DNA of 64,000 nt from Caulifigura coniformis. Its GTDB lineage: Bacteria; Planctomycetota; Planctomycetia; Planctomycetales; Planctomycetaceae. A model generated the notes under the pieces. It was not told the origin of the DNA. It worked only from the letters and a program-made list of their open reading frames with translations, and did not search any database. Shown here piece after piece: positions 8,629-18,179 of this stretch; within the stretch, counting starts at the first letter, position 1; each line of letters starts with the position of its first letter. The translations under genes were made by a program, and so were the position numbers. Location: assembly GCF_007745175.1 (NCBI RefSeq), contig NZ_CP036271.1, positions 2,559,814 to 2,623,813 of the forward strand, given 5' to 3'.

Positions 8629-8724
8629 GTCACTTTTTCACAGTCGGTCGCTTCTCGTTACCGCAAGTCATTTTGCGGCAACGACGCACGCCAACGACGA
8701 ATTGGCCCATCTTGAAAAAGTGAC
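8629..8724. repeat. MITE-like palindromic element, copy 3
   Basis: The best-preserved copy: 96 bp with perfect 12-bp terminal inverted repeats GTCACTTTTTCA (8629-8640) and TGAAAAAGTGAC (8713-8724), and an internal hairpin CCGCAAGTCATTTTGCGG (8661-8678). It ends about 120 bp before the first sulfatase gene. Confidence 0.85.
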
Positions 8725-8844
8725 CAGCCCTGTCCGTCGATGCTGTTCGGGAGACGAAGGAGTGCGATCGGGTTACGATCACTGGTTCTGATCCCGGTGT
8801 TCGAGGCCACGGGGTCATGTTGCACTGACTTCTGGAGAACCGCG

Positions 8845-10449
8845 ATGAACCGAGTTGCGCTCCTGTTTCTTGTGACCGCCGGCCTGGCGGGCGAGGCTCT
8901 CGCAGCCGCGGAGCAGGCGTCGGCTTCATCGAAGCCGAACATCCTGTTCATTTTTACGGATGATCTCGCCTACCAGGCGATCAGCACGTACGGCGACGAG
9001 AGGAATCTGCTGGAGACGCCGGGGATCGACCGGATCGCGAAAGAGGGAATGCGGTTCGACCGCTGCCTCGTGACGAACTCCATCTGCGGGCCGAGCCGGG
9101 CGACGATCCTCACCGGCAAGTACTCGCACATGAACGGATTTTACAACAATTCGAACAGCCGCTTCGATGGAAGCCAGACGACGTTCCCGAAGCTGCTGCA
9201 GAAGGGCGGTTACTCGACGGCGATTGTCGGCAAGTGGCACCTGATGACCGACCCGACCGGCTTCGACTACTGGCACATCCTTCCGGGGCAGGGCGTCTAC
9301 TACAACCCGCCGATGATCGACAACGGCGAGCGTGTGAAGCACCAGGGCTACACGACCGACATCATCACCGACCTGTCGATTGACTGGCTGAAGAAACGCG
9401 ACAAATCGAAGCCGTTCCTGATGATGACCCAGCACAAGGCGCCGCACCGTGAGTGGTCGCCGCCGCTGCGCCTGCTGGGCTGGGACAAGGACCGGAAGTA
9501 TCCGGAACCGCCGACGCTCTTCGATGACTACGAAGGGCGAAGCAAGGCGGTCAGCGATCACGACATGGGAATTGATCGCACGTTCACCGATCTCGATGCG
9601 AAGCTCGTCGTGCCCGGAAGCCTGAATGAAGAGCAGAAGGCGGAATGGAACAAGTATTACGAGCCGAGGAATGAGGAGTTCCGCAAGCAGAACCTCAGCG
9701 GGAGGGATCTCGTCCGCTGGCGCTACAACCGCTACATGCACGACTACCTCGGCTGCGTGAAAGCGGTCGACGAAAATGTGGCCCGCCTGCTCGACTTCCT
9801 GGACAAGGAAGGGCTCGCGGAGAACACGATCGTGGTTTTCTCATCCGACCAGGGGTTCTACCTCGGCGAGCATGGGTGGTTTGACAAGCGCTGGATCTTT
9901 GAAGAGTCGTTGAAAACGCCGCTGCTCGTGCGCTGGCCGGGCCTGACGAAACCGGGCAGTTCGACGAAGGAGATCGTGTCGCTGATCGATTTTGCGGAGA
10001 CGTTCCTCGACGCTGCGGGAATCGAGTCGCCTGCCGAGATGCAGGGGCGCAGCCTGAAAGCGCTGTGCGCCGGCCAGACGCCGGCCGACTGGCGCAAGAG
10101 CCTGTATTACCACTACTACGAATACCCGGTCCCTCATCGGGTGCGGCCGCACTACGGCGTGATCACCGATCGCTACAAACTCATCCACTACTACAAGCCG
10201 GACGTGAACGACTGGGAACTGCTCGATCGGGAGAAGGACCCGCTGGAAGTGAAGAACTTCTACAACGACCCGGCTTACGCGGAGACTGTCAAGAAGCTGC
10301 ATGCGGAAGTGGAGCGATTGAAAGTGGAGGTGAAGGAAACCGAGGCTCCCCCGCGTCAGGCGTACGGGAACCGTCCCTTCGAAGGAGAGCCGGTGAAGCC
10401 CGGGCAGCCGAATGCCCGGCCGAATGCAAACCGGCGTAAAGCTTCCTGA
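8845..10449 (+). CDS. Secreted sulfatase 1 (formylglycine-dependent)
   Basis: A 534-residue sulfatase with a signal peptide (about residues 1-20, ending LAAA). Metal-binding Asp pairs lie in the N-terminal [10 protein letters not shown]. The Cys of [12 protein letters not shown] is the residue converted to formylglycine. A C-terminal metal and substrate segment [18 protein letters not shown] follows. The GFYNNSN/KWHL pattern resembles N-acetylglucosamine-6-sulfatase-like enzymes; that assignment is tentative. The ATG at 8845 gives the signal peptide; the open frame to 8740 is not used. It is the first of four tandem sulfatases, spaced 71, 64 and 47 bp apart, so co-transcription is likely. Confidence 0.92.
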   Translation: MNRVALLFLVTAGLAGEALAAAEQASASSKPNILFIFTDDLAYQAISTYGDERNLLETPGIDRIAKEGMRFDRCLVTNSICGPSRATILTGKYSHMNGFYNNSNSRFDGSQTTFPKLLQKGGYSTAIVGKWHLMTDPTGFDYWHILPGQGVYYNPPMIDNGERVKHQGYTTDIITDLSIDWLKKRDKSKPFLMMTQHKAPHREWSPPLRLLGWDKDRKYPEPPTLFDDYEGRSKAVSDHDMGIDRTFTDLDAKLVVPGSLNEEQKAEWNKYYEPRNEEFRKQNLSGRDLVRWRYNRYMHDYLGCVKAVDENVARLLDFLDKEGLAENTIVVFSSDQGFYLGEHGWFDKRWIFEESLKTPLLVRWPGLTKPGSSTKEIVSLIDFAETFLDAAGIESPAEMQGRSLKALCAGQTPADWRKSLYYHYYEYPVPHRVRPHYGVITDRYKLIHYYKPDVNDWELLDREKDPLEVKNFYNDPAYAETVKKLHAEVERLKVEVKETEAPPRQAYGNRPFEGEPVKPGQPNARPNANRRKAS

Positions 10450-10520
10450 ACGAGATGGCCGGCGCCGGTTGGGCCGGCGCTCTCTGTGGACGTCGCCTGG
10501 CGTTTTCGAGGAGGACGCGA

Positions 10521-12002
10521 GTGAAGCGGATTCTTGTGACGTGGATGGTCGTGCTTACGGCCTGGGTCAACGTGGCGGCGGCGGCCGGGAAACCGAACGT
10601 CGTGTTCATCGCGATTGATGACCAGAATGACTGGGTCGGCGCCCTGGGCGGGCATCCGCTGGCGAAGACGCCCCACCTCGACAGGCTGGCGGCGCGAGGG
10701 ACGGTCTTCCTCAACGCCCATTGCCAGGCGCCGCTGTGCAACCCGTCGCGGACGAGCCTGCTCCTCAGCCTGCGGCCGACGACCACGGGCATCTACGGCC
10801 TGGCGCCGTGGTTCCGCACGCTGCCCGAGTGGAAAGATCGGGTTGCGCTGCCGCAGCACTTCAAGGCCCACGGCTACCGGACGTTGACGGCCGGGAAGAT
10901 CTATCACGGAGGGGCGGGCGGTCCGAAGCAGCGCGAGCAGGAGTTCGACGTCTGGGGAACTCCCGGCGGCGTGGGAGTGAAGCCGGAGAAGAAGTTGATC
11001 CCGCCGGCACCGATGGGAAATCACCCGCTGATGGACTGGGGCGTCTTCCCGCACCAGGACGAAGACAAAGGGGACTATCACGTCGCGAGTTTCGCTGTCG
11101 AGCAGATCCAGGCGGCCAGGAAGGATGAGCCCTTCTTTCTCGCGGCAGGGTTTTTCCTCCCGCATGTCCCCTGCTACGTCACCCAGAAGTGGTACGACCT
11201 GTTTCCGGATGACGACAGCGTGCTGCCGGTCATCAGGGAGGACGACCGGGACGACACGCCTCGATTCTCCTGGTACCTGCACTGGAACCTGCCCGAGCCC
11301 CGGTTGAAGTGGGTTCGAGAGGCGAACCAGTGGCGCAACCTGGTTCGCAGTTACCTGGCCAGCACGAGTTTCGTGGACGCCCAGATCGGACGGATCATGA
11401 AGGCGCTCGACGAAAAGGGCCTGACCGAAAACACCATCGTCGTCGTCTGGGGCGACCACGGCTGGCATCTCGGAGAGAAAGGGATCACGGGCAAGAACAC
11501 GTTGTGGGATGACGGGACACGTGTGCCGTTGATTTTCGCGGGTCCGGGCATCGCGACCGGCGAACGCTGCGAGCAGCCGGCCGAACTGCTCGACATCTAT
11601 CCGACCCTCAGCGATCTCTGCGGGCTCACTCCTCGAAATGATCTCGAGGGGATCAGCCTGCTGCCGCAACTGAAGGATGCTGAAGCTCCGCGGGAGCGGC
11701 CGGCCATCACCAGCCATAACCAGGGAAATCACGGCATTCGCAGCACCCGCTGGAGGTACATCCGGTACGCGGACGGCACGGAGGAACTGTACGATCATCA
11801 ATCCGATCCGAACGAGTGGACCAACCTGGCCGGGCGCGCGGAGTATGCATCGGTCGTCGCCGAGCATCGCCAGTGGCTGCCGAAGATCGATCTTCCGCCG
11901 GCGCCGCGAAGCGCCAGCCGCGTGTTGACGTATGACAGGTCGACGGATGAAGCCATCTGGGAGGGGAAGACGGTGCGGCGGAGCGATCCGATCCCACAGT
12001 GA
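10521..12002 (+). CDS. Secreted sulfatase 2 (iduronate-2-sulfatase-like)
   Basis: A 493-residue exported sulfatase; signal peptide about residues 1-22. The catalytic motif is CNPSRTSLLLS (formylglycine Cys). WGDHGWHLGEKG provides the C-terminal metal and sulfate ligands. The segment LPQHFKAHGYRTLTAGKIYH is typical of iduronate-2-sulfatase-like enzymes, which remove 2-O-sulfate from uronic acids. The substrate in this organism is unknown and could be an algal or animal sulfated glycan. The GTG start at 10521 is supported by a GAGGAGGA ribosome-binding site about 8 bp upstream. It is the second gene of the sulfatase cluster. Confidence 0.9.
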   Translation: MKRILVTWMVVLTAWVNVAAAAGKPNVVFIAIDDQNDWVGALGGHPLAKTPHLDRLAARGTVFLNAHCQAPLCNPSRTSLLLSLRPTTTGIYGLAPWFRTLPEWKDRVALPQHFKAHGYRTLTAGKIYHGGAGGPKQREQEFDVWGTPGGVGVKPEKKLIPPAPMGNHPLMDWGVFPHQDEDKGDYHVASFAVEQIQAARKDEPFFLAAGFFLPHVPCYVTQKWYDLFPDDDSVLPVIREDDRDDTPRFSWYLHWNLPEPRLKWVREANQWRNLVRSYLASTSFVDAQIGRIMKALDEKGLTENTIVVVWGDHGWHLGEKGITGKNTLWDDGTRVPLIFAGPGIATGERCEQPAELLDIYPTLSDLCGLTPRNDLEGISLLPQLKDAEAPRERPAITSHNQGNHGIRSTRWRYIRYADGTEELYDHQSDPNEWTNLAGRAEYASVVAEHRQWLPKIDLPPAPRSASRVLTYDRSTDEAIWEGKTVRRSDPIPQ

Positions 12003-12066
12003 AACAGTTGGAATTGAGCCAGTCCGCCTGCGCCCCGTCGCGGCGTCATCTCTGTCAGAGCTCGGA

Positions 12067-13593
12067 ATGCAATTCTCCGTTCGCTGCGTCTGGTTGCTCG
12101 CCGTTGCGGCCTTCTACGGTGGCGCAGTCCAAGTTCGTGCCGCGGAGAAACCGAATGTTCTCCTGATCCTCGTCGACGACCTGAAGCCGACGCTGGGTTG
12201 TTATGGCGAGGAGCAGGCGAAAACGCCGAATCTCGATCGACTGGCCGCGCGGGGGATGCGTTTCGAACTGGCGTACTGCAACCAGGCGGTGTGCGCGCCG
12301 TCACGGTTCAACCTGATGCTCGGGTCGCATTCCACGTCGACGGGCCTGTACGGCCTGGGAACCAGGCTGCGTGAGCACGTTCCCGATGCGGTCACGCTGC
12401 CGCAGCACTTCGCGACGCATGGATACCGGACGGAGTCGCTGGGAAAAGTGTTTCATATCGGGCACGGCAATGAGGGTGATCCGCAGTCGTTCAGCGTTCC
12501 GCACTTTCATGACAAGGTCATCGAATACGCGGACCCTGCGAGCACGGAAGGGGGAAAGCTGACGCGCGAGGAGGCGTACTTCACAAATCAAAAATTGGGA
12601 CAGATCCGGTCGCTGCCCCGCGGGGCGGCGTTCGAGAGCCCCGATGTCCCGGATGCGACGTATGCCGACGGACGCGTGGCCGAGGAAACGATCAAGCGGC
12701 TGCAGGCGGCGAAAGCGCGTCGCGATCGCGAGGGGACGCCATTCTTCATCGCCTCGGGATACGCCCGGCCGCACCTGCCATTTTCGGCTCCGAAGAAGTA
12801 CTGGGACCTGTATGACCCGGCGAAGCTGCCGCAACCGAAGACTGACGGGCCTCCCGTCAATGCGCCGCGGATCGCGAATAAGACGAACTCCGAACTGGCC
12901 AATTATTTCCCCGTGCCACCCAGCGGCATTGTCGATGAAACGCTCGCGCGGCAACTCATTCACGGCTACTTTGCCGGCGTGAGCTATGTCGACGCCCAGA
13001 TCGGCAAGGTGCTCGATGCGGTCGATCGACTGGATCTTGCCGACGACACGATTGTCGTCCTGTGGGGCGATCATGGCTGGCATCTGGGCGATCACGGGTT
13101 GTGGACGAAGCACACCAACTACGAGCAGGCGAACCGCATTCCACTGATCATCGCGGGACCGGGGGTGAACGCGGGGGCGTCGACGAGACAACTCGCGGAG
13201 ACGGTCGACCTCTATCCCACGCTGGCCGAACTGGCCGGGCTGCCCGGCCCAGCCGGTCCGCAGGCGATCGATGGGCGAAGCCTCGTTCCCGTGCTCCGCG
13301 ATCCGGCCACGCGGGTGCGCGACCACGCGTATCACATGTTCCCGCGCAAGGTGCTCGGCCGGGCGATTCGCACGGAACGCTACCGGCTGGTGGAGTGGAG
13401 GAAGGTGGGGGGAGAGCCCTCCGATGCCGAGATTGAACTGTACGACTACGAAACCGATCCGCAGGAGTTGCGGAATCATGCGAACGACAGGCCTGAAGTT
13501 GTCGTGCAGCTGCGTCAAATGCTCGCAGCCTATCCTGCTCCGCTGCCGCAGGGCGGGAAACCCGGCCGAAGGTCAGACGAGAAGCAGAAGTGA
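12067..13593 (+). CDS. Secreted sulfatase 3 (iduronate-2-sulfatase-like)
   Basis: A 508-residue exported sulfatase closely related in layout to its upstream neighbour. It has a signal peptide about residues 1-24, then PNVLLILVDDLKPTLGCYG. CAPSRFNLMLGS carries the formylglycine Cys, followed by LPQHFATHGYRTESLGKVFH and WGDHGWHLGDHGLWTKH. These features point to the iduronate-2-sulfatase-like group. Sequence similarity to sulfatase 2 suggests an old duplication followed by divergence. The ATG at 12067 opens the signal peptide; no strong ribosome-binding site is seen, so translation may partly depend on the upstream gene. Confidence 0.9.
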   Translation: MQFSVRCVWLLAVAAFYGGAVQVRAAEKPNVLLILVDDLKPTLGCYGEEQAKTPNLDRLAARGMRFELAYCNQAVCAPSRFNLMLGSHSTSTGLYGLGTRLREHVPDAVTLPQHFATHGYRTESLGKVFHIGHGNEGDPQSFSVPHFHDKVIEYADPASTEGGKLTREEAYFTNQKLGQIRSLPRGAAFESPDVPDATYADGRVAEETIKRLQAAKARRDREGTPFFIASGYARPHLPFSAPKKYWDLYDPAKLPQPKTDGPPVNAPRIANKTNSELANYFPVPPSGIVDETLARQLIHGYFAGVSYVDAQIGKVLDAVDRLDLADDTIVVLWGDHGWHLGDHGLWTKHTNYEQANRIPLIIAGPGVNAGASTRQLAETVDLYPTLAELAGLPGPAGPQAIDGRSLVPVLRDPATRVRDHAYHMFPRKVLGRAIRTERYRLVEWRKVGGEPSDAEIELYDYETDPQELRNHANDRPEVVVQLRQMLAAYPAPLPQGGKPGRRSDEKQK

Positions 13594-13640
13594 CCCGGAC
13601 TGTCAGAATGATTTTTGCGCCAACGAAAGCAGAGCCCGTG

Positions 13641-15296
13641 ATGCCTCGTTCCCTTCTGGCCGTGATCTGCCTGTTGCTCTTCGCCCCGCTGGCCTCGGCG
13701 CAGAGCGATCAGAAGCAGCCCGCACGCCCGAACGTCGTGTTCATCCTCGCGGACGATCTCGGGTACTCCGACATCGGCTGCTATGGCGGAGAGATCGACA
13801 CTCCAAATCTCGACGGACTTGCGGCGAACGGGATCCGGTTTACGCAGTTCTACAACACGGCCCGTTGCTGGCCGACGCGCGGGGCGCTGCTGAGCGGTTA
13901 CTACGCGCAACAGATTCATCGCGACGCACTTCCGGAAGTGCCCGGCGGAGGGAACGGTGTGCGGCAGGAATGGGCCCGGTTACTGCCGGAGCTGCTCGCG
14001 CCGGCCGGTTACCGCAGCTATCACAGCGGGAAATGGCATGTCGACGGCCCGGTGCTGAAGAGCGGATTCGTGCGGTCGCTCGACATGCGCAACCAGGGAA
14101 ACTTCTTCTCATCGGCCGGCAATTCGATTGATGACGTGCCGGTTCCGAAATCGGACGATGCCGGTTACTACGCCACCATCGCGACGGCCGATCACGCGAT
14201 TGACTGCCTCAAGGAACATTCGTCGAAGCACGCGGGGACGCCGTTCTTCCACTACCTGGCGTTCATCGCTCCCCACTTTCCGCTGCACGCCCTGCCGGAG
14301 GACATCGCAAAGTATCGCGACCGCTACCTTGCGGGCTGGGAGGCGATGCGTGAAGCGAGATACGCGAAACAGCGATCGCTGGAACTGGTCCACACGCCCC
14401 TCTCGAAGCTCGAACAAGACGTCGGCCCCCCGTACCACTTCCCCGAGGCGCTGGAAAAACTCGGCCCCGGCGAGGTGAACCGCCCCTTGCCATGGGACAG
14501 CCTGACCGACGAGCAGCGGCGGTTCCAGGCAACAAAGATGGCGATCCACGCCGCGATGGTCGACCGCATGGATCATGAGATCGGACGCGTGATCGCGCAG
14601 CTCAAGGCGATGGGCGCGTTCGAGAATACGTTGATCTTTTTCGCGTCCGACAATGGGGCAAGCGCTGAGATCATGGTGCGGAACGGCGGGCATGATCCGA
14701 CGGCTTCGCCCGGCAGCGCCGCGACGTATCTGTGCCTGGGGCCGGGCTTCTCCAGCGCCTGCAACACACCGCATCGGCGGCACAAGACATGGGTTCACGA
14801 GGGAGGAATCAGCACGCCGCTGATCGCTCACTGGCCGGCCGGCATCCAATCTAAAGGGGAGCTGCGCGCAACTCCCGGGCATGTGGTGGACATCGTTCCG
14901 ACCGTTCTGGAACTCGCCGGCGTCGCGCCGACCAGGGAATGGAAGGGAGAAGCTCTCCCACCGGCCCCGGGGAAGAGTCTTGTTCCGGCATTTGCCGCAG
15001 ATGTGACGGTGAAACGGGACAGCCTGTGGTGGCTGCATGAAGGGAACCGGGCGGTTCGGGTCGGTGACTGGAAACTTGTCGCCGCGAAGGGCGATGCGTG
15101 GGCGCTCTACGATCTCAAGACCGACCGGGCCGAGCAGAACGATCTTTCAAAGGCGATGCCCGACAAGGTGCGTGAACTCGAACAGGTCTGGCAGAAGCAG
15201 ACCGACGAGTTCACGGAGCTTGCGAAGCAGACGCTCGACCAGCAACCGAAAGCCGGCGCGCGGCCACGGGCCGCGGCGCGGCGGAACAGGAATTGA
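13641..15296 (+). CDS. Secreted sulfatase 4 (arylsulfatase-type, CxPTR)
   Basis: A 551-residue exported sulfatase. It has a signal peptide (about residues 1-21, ending ASAQ) and PNVVFILADDLGYSDIGCYG with metal-binding Asp residues. The catalytic motif is CWPTRGALLSG, the CxPTR variant with Thr in place of the usual Ser. FASDNGAS supplies the C-terminal metal site. The C-terminus ends in a basic Arg-rich tail. It resembles arylsulfatase A-like enzymes of planctomycetes. It is the last gene of the four-sulfatase run; its stop is only 2 bp from the end of the convergent channel gene, and no terminator is visible between them. Confidence 0.9.
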   Translation: MPRSLLAVICLLLFAPLASAQSDQKQPARPNVVFILADDLGYSDIGCYGGEIDTPNLDGLAANGIRFTQFYNTARCWPTRGALLSGYYAQQIHRDALPEVPGGGNGVRQEWARLLPELLAPAGYRSYHSGKWHVDGPVLKSGFVRSLDMRNQGNFFSSAGNSIDDVPVPKSDDAGYYATIATADHAIDCLKEHSSKHAGTPFFHYLAFIAPHFPLHALPEDIAKYRDRYLAGWEAMREARYAKQRSLELVHTPLSKLEQDVGPPYHFPEALEKLGPGEVNRPLPWDSLTDEQRRFQATKMAIHAAMVDRMDHEIGRVIAQLKAMGAFENTLIFFASDNGASAEIMVRNGGHDPTASPGSAATYLCLGPGFSSACNTPHRRHKTWVHEGGISTPLIAHWPAGIQSKGELRATPGHVVDIVPTVLELAGVAPTREWKGEALPPAPGKSLVPAFAADVTVKRDSLWWLHEGNRAVRVGDWKLVAAKGDAWALYDLKTDRAEQNDLSKAMPDKVRELEQVWQKQTDEFTELAKQTLDQQPKAGARPRAAARRNRN

Positions 15297-15298
15297 TT

Positions 15299-16042
15299 TC
15301 AGCTGGCGGCGGGTACGGCCGTCACCAGCTTGGCCGCGACGGCCCCGAGGATGCCGCCGATGATCGGGCCGGCGACCGGGATCCAGGCATAGCTCCAGTC
15401 GGAATGGCCCTTGCCGGAGATGGGGAGGACGGCATGTGCGAGGCGCGGGCCGAGGTCGCGGGCGGGGTTGATGGCGTAACCCGTGGGGCCGCCGAGCGAG
15501 AGGCCGATTGCCCAGACCAGCGCGCCCACAAGAGGAGGCTGGATGGCCAGATCGAAGCCTGTGCCCTTGGTGAGGTTCAGGGGTGAAAGGATGAATGCCA
15601 GGCCGAAGACGAGGACGAACGTCCCGATGGCTTCGGTGATCAGGTTGGCGGCCGGGTTGCGGATGGCAGGACCGGTGCAGAAGACGGCCAGCTTCGCGCC
15701 CTGATCGGGGGTTTCCGACCAGTGCGGAAGGTAGGTGAGCCAGACGAGAACCGCGCCGAGGAAGGCGCCGATCATCTGGGCGGCGATGTACGGGCCGACG
15801 TTTTCCCAGGGAAACGCCCCGGTGACCGCGGCCGCGACTGTGACGGCCGGGTTGAGGTGGGCTCCGCTGACGGCATTGGACAGGTAGACGCCGACGGTGA
15901 CGGCGAGGGCCCAGCCGGTGGTGATGACGATCCAGCCCGAGTTGTTCCCCTTGGTGCGTCCGAGGACGACATTGGCGACGACTCCGTCGCCGAGCAGCAC
16001 GAGAAACGCGGTCCCGATCAGTTCCGCGACGAAAGGAGTCAT
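15299..16042 (-). CDS. glpF: MIP-family channel, glycerol facilitator-like
   Basis: A 247-residue inner-membrane channel of the aquaporin/GlpF family. The two hallmark half-helix motifs are present: HLNPAVT in the first half and YAINPARD in the second; the Asp after the second NPAR is typical of glycerol-conducting members. About six transmembrane helices plus the two NPA half-helices can be traced. The start at 16042 follows an AGGGA ribosome-binding site on the minus strand and removes an unlikely 87-residue extension. No glycerol kinase or other glycerol gene is beside it. The symbol reflects family membership; the transported solute is inferred. Confidence 0.9.
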   Translation of the reverse strand: MTPFVAELIGTAFLVLLGDGVVANVVLGRTKGNNSGWIVITTGWALAVTVGVYLSNAVSGAHLNPAVTVAAAVTGAFPWENVGPYIAAQMIGAFLGAVLVWLTYLPHWSETPDQGAKLAVFCTGPAIRNPAANLITEAIGTFVLVFGLAFILSPLNLTKGTGFDLAIQPPLVGALVWAIGLSLGGPTGYAINPARDLGPRLAHAVLPISGKGHSDWSYAWIPVAGPIIGGILGAVAAKLVTAVPAAS

Positions 16043-16315
16043 GAGCGCGATTCTCCCTGCCAATGTTGCAAAGTCCAAGTCGCGTTGAGCGTATCGACCG
16101 GTCCGCGTCAGCAGAAGCATGCGGAAGAGTGTCACCGGACGCCGCCCAGGGCCGGCCGCATGTAAAAGAGAGAGCCGTTCCCGACTAAGCGTCTTGAGGC
16201 GGCCACCGTCGCAGGGGGAGAGAAACCGCGAGGACTCGCCACCCGGGTGGGAGCGCCGGTTTGCGATCGCCTGCTCACGCATGTCAGCGTGAGCAGGGCA
16301 CATGGCGAGCCGTCG

Positions 16316-16762
16316 CTATTTCAGATCGATCTTCAGGTCCGTCAGGCCACCTTCGGGGATGTCGACCGTCACGCCCGACTTCTCGGGATTCGAGAATTGC
16401 GGGGGAACCTTGATCTTTGATCTTGGAAGCTGCCGGGGGTCTTCGATTCCCATCGGGTTCCCACCGTCGGCGGATTCCGGCGGGGCATAGGAGACAGCAA
16501 TTTTGTACTTGCCGATGGGGGCGCCGTCGTTGGGCGAATTGGTTCCGAGCTGAAAGCGTCCCTGTGCATCGGTGAGGCCCGAGACGGTTCGGTCGCCGCC
16601 GACGGGAATGAACGAAATCCGGAACGACTCGAGCGGGTCTCCCTTGTACGTCAGGATGCCCGCCACGGGGACCGTCGACAGGACCTCACTCTGCGGCCCC
16701 GACGAAGGGGTGCACCCTGCAAGACAGGCAGAGGCCAACAGCAGAATTCCTTTGGCGTTCAT
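16316..16762 (-). CDS. Small lipoprotein with transthyretin-like domain (DUF1559 partner)
   Basis: A 148-residue lipoprotein: hydrophobic leader and lipobox CLAGC. It has a single carboxypeptidase-regulatory/transthyretin-like beta-sandwich domain of the form 'V...G.(L/V)[16 protein letters not shown]...[10 protein letters not shown]'. Such short lipoproteins commonly follow DUF1559 genes in planctomycetes, and two further pairs lie at 26.6 and 30.1 kb. It starts 118 bp after the end of the DUF1559 gene, with a terminator-like hairpin in between. The function is unknown; the fold suggests a periplasmic or surface structural or binding role. Confidence 0.85.
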   Translation of the reverse strand: MNAKGILLLASACLAGCTPSSGPQSEVLSTVPVAGILTYKGDPLESFRISFIPVGGDRTVSGLTDAQGRFQLGTNSPNDGAPIGKYKIAVSYAPPESADGGNPMGIEDPRQLPRSKIKVPPQFSNPEKSGVTVDIPEGGLTDLKIDLK

Positions 16763-16823
16763 CACGTTCCTCAGCTTTCCAGTCACGACAGGCAATGTTT
16801 CAATGAGCCCGATGGTGTGGGCC

Positions 16824-16872
16824 AAAAAAAGAACAGCCACACCGCGAGTTGTGCACTCACGGTGTGGCTGTT
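16824..16872 (-). terminator. Hairpin with T-run between DUF1559 gene and its lipoprotein gene
   Basis: On the minus strand a 13-bp perfect stem (AACAGCCACACCG at 16832-16844 pairing with 16860-16872) is followed by a 7-T run (A-run at 16824-16830 on the plus strand). This is a classical intrinsic terminator placed between two genes that look like one unit, so it may allow partial read-through and set a higher level of the first product. Confidence 0.85.
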
Positions 16873-16880
16873 GGACGAAC

Positions 16881-17900
16881 TTAGAATTCGCCGGTGACTT
16901 CCCCGCCCGCCTTGCTGCCGATGGCGCCCCAGGTGCCGCCGTCGATGTTGTCGCTGGCGAAGCGAACCGACCCGTCCGCCAGGACGAAGTGGGCGCCGCC
17001 GACGTGCATGCTGCGCGATGCCAGGTGTCCACGATCGACCCCGGTGCCGCGGATGCAGTCCCTGAACTTGGAGTTCGGAGTCAGCGTGTGCGAATAGAAG
17101 GTGGCGATCACGCCGCCGCGGTGATACTGCTTGCCTCGATAAGTCCAGGCAACGAGATTCGCGTCGTTGCAGGCCGGGTTGTAGAGCTTGTCGCCGTTAT
17201 TCGAATCGAAGATTCCGAAAGCGAGTTCGCGGGCGACCCGGTAGTCATCAGGCCCGCCGGCTGCGACGGCGATTTTGTTGCCGCTGGTGGTCGCGATGCC
17301 GAGGAGAATCTCGGCGAACATGGCGGTATTGCTCATGCCGTCCCGGACGTCGCGGAACCGAACGCTGGAGTTCCGGCCGAACAGGCCATCGACCGTCGCG
17401 TAGTTGGCGTTATTGCCGAGGCTCTGGACGTAGCTGGTGGTGCCGCAGCCAGGGCCGACGTCGCACGGGCTGGCGGTCATCCGGCTGGACATCGATTCGC
17501 TCGGACACTGATAGGGGACGATCTGCTGCGTCCTCGCCGTGGCGTTGGTGCCCGTGGCGCCGTTGATATCCTGATTGAAGTCAAACAGCGTGTACTGGTT
17601 GCCCCCTTCGAGGTACGGAAGCATGAAGATGTGCGGCGAGGCATTGTTGCTCTTGCCGCCCGATGCCGCGGCCACGACGATCGAACCCATCGGCAGACAG
17701 GTGAAGGTCGACTCGTAGTTGTGCAGAGCCAGGCCGATCTGCTTCAGGTTGTTCTTGCACTGAGTCCGGCGGGCCGCCTCACGGGCCTGCTGCACGGCGG
17801 GCAGCAGGAGAGCGATCAGGATCGCGATGATCGCGATCACGACCAGAAGTTCGATCAGGGTGAACGCAAGACGTCTGCGCCCACGAGGGTGAGGGGCCAT
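16881..17900 (-). CDS. DUF1559 prepilin-like exported protein
   Basis: A 339-residue DUF1559 protein with a basic leader ([10 protein letters not shown]) followed by [18 protein letters not shown], so the predicted prepilin cleavage site has Ala rather than Gly at -1. It continues with the canonical [20 protein letters not shown], a [15 protein letters not shown] segment and the family ending GGEVTGEF. The start at 17900 is preceded by GGAG on the minus strand. A consensus-like promoter lies upstream (18019-18047). It is followed by a terminator hairpin and then the lipoprotein gene. The family probably forms pseudopilin-like or surface assemblies; no function has been shown for this member. 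Confidence 0.93.
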   Translation of the reverse strand: MAPHPRGRRRLAFTLIELLVVIAIIAILIALLLPAVQQAREAARRTQCKNNLKQIGLALHNYESTFTCLPMGSIVVAAASGGKSNNASPHIFMLPYLEGGNQYTLFDFNQDINGATGTNATARTQQIVPYQCPSESMSSRMTASPCDVGPGCGTTSYVQSLGNNANYATVDGLFGRNSSVRFRDVRDGMSNTAMFAEILLGIATTSGNKIAVAAGGPDDYRVARELAFGIFDSNNGDKLYNPACNDANLVAWTYRGKQYHRGGVIATFYSHTLTPNSKFRDCIRGTGVDRGHLASRSMHVGGAHFVLADGSVRFASDNIDGGTWGAIGSKAGGEVTGEF

Positions 17901-18003
17901 TTGAATCTCCGGAAGAAAGAAAATCTGGATACAACCGCCGGGCACTGAACTGCGCCGCGACCTTCGCCGTGGGCCCGGTAAGGGAGCGCAATTTCCGCCG
18001 TTT

Positions 18004-18047
18004 AAGCAATTGCTAACGATTATGCGGGCATTGCCGACGGATGTCAA
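18004..18047 (-). promoter_or_regulatory. Sigma-70-type promoter for the DUF1559 gene, with palindrome near +1
   Basis: Read on the minus strand: TTGACA (18047-18042), a 17-bp spacer, then CATAAT (18024-18019), i.e. a perfect -35 and a 5/6 match at -10. The expected start point is near 18012, about 110 nt before the start codon. A perfect 10-bp palindrome AGCAATTGCT (18004-18013) sits over that point and could be an operator. Confidence 0.6.
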
Positions 18048-18179
18048 TTGTTTTATGCGCAACGCTCTAAGAGACTTGCGCTGACAATCAAGGCGAGAAA
18101 CGCGAACGGCGGCTTGCGCGCTCGATGTTCAAGACCGTTGCAACAGGCACTTCTGAACTCTTATTCCCAATCAGCAAAG

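Noticed and set aside
1-8724. A composite transposon bounded by the long repeats
   Set aside because: The repeats carry no transposase and no target duplication, and the enclosed genes (mqnA, metallo-hydrolase, DUF1559) are ordinary chromosomal types. The evidence supports only dispersed repeats.
10356-11867. A 503-codon open frame opposite sulfatases 1 and 2
   Set aside because: It is antisense to two sulfatases with intact catalytic motifs; no ribosome-binding site or domain is seen.
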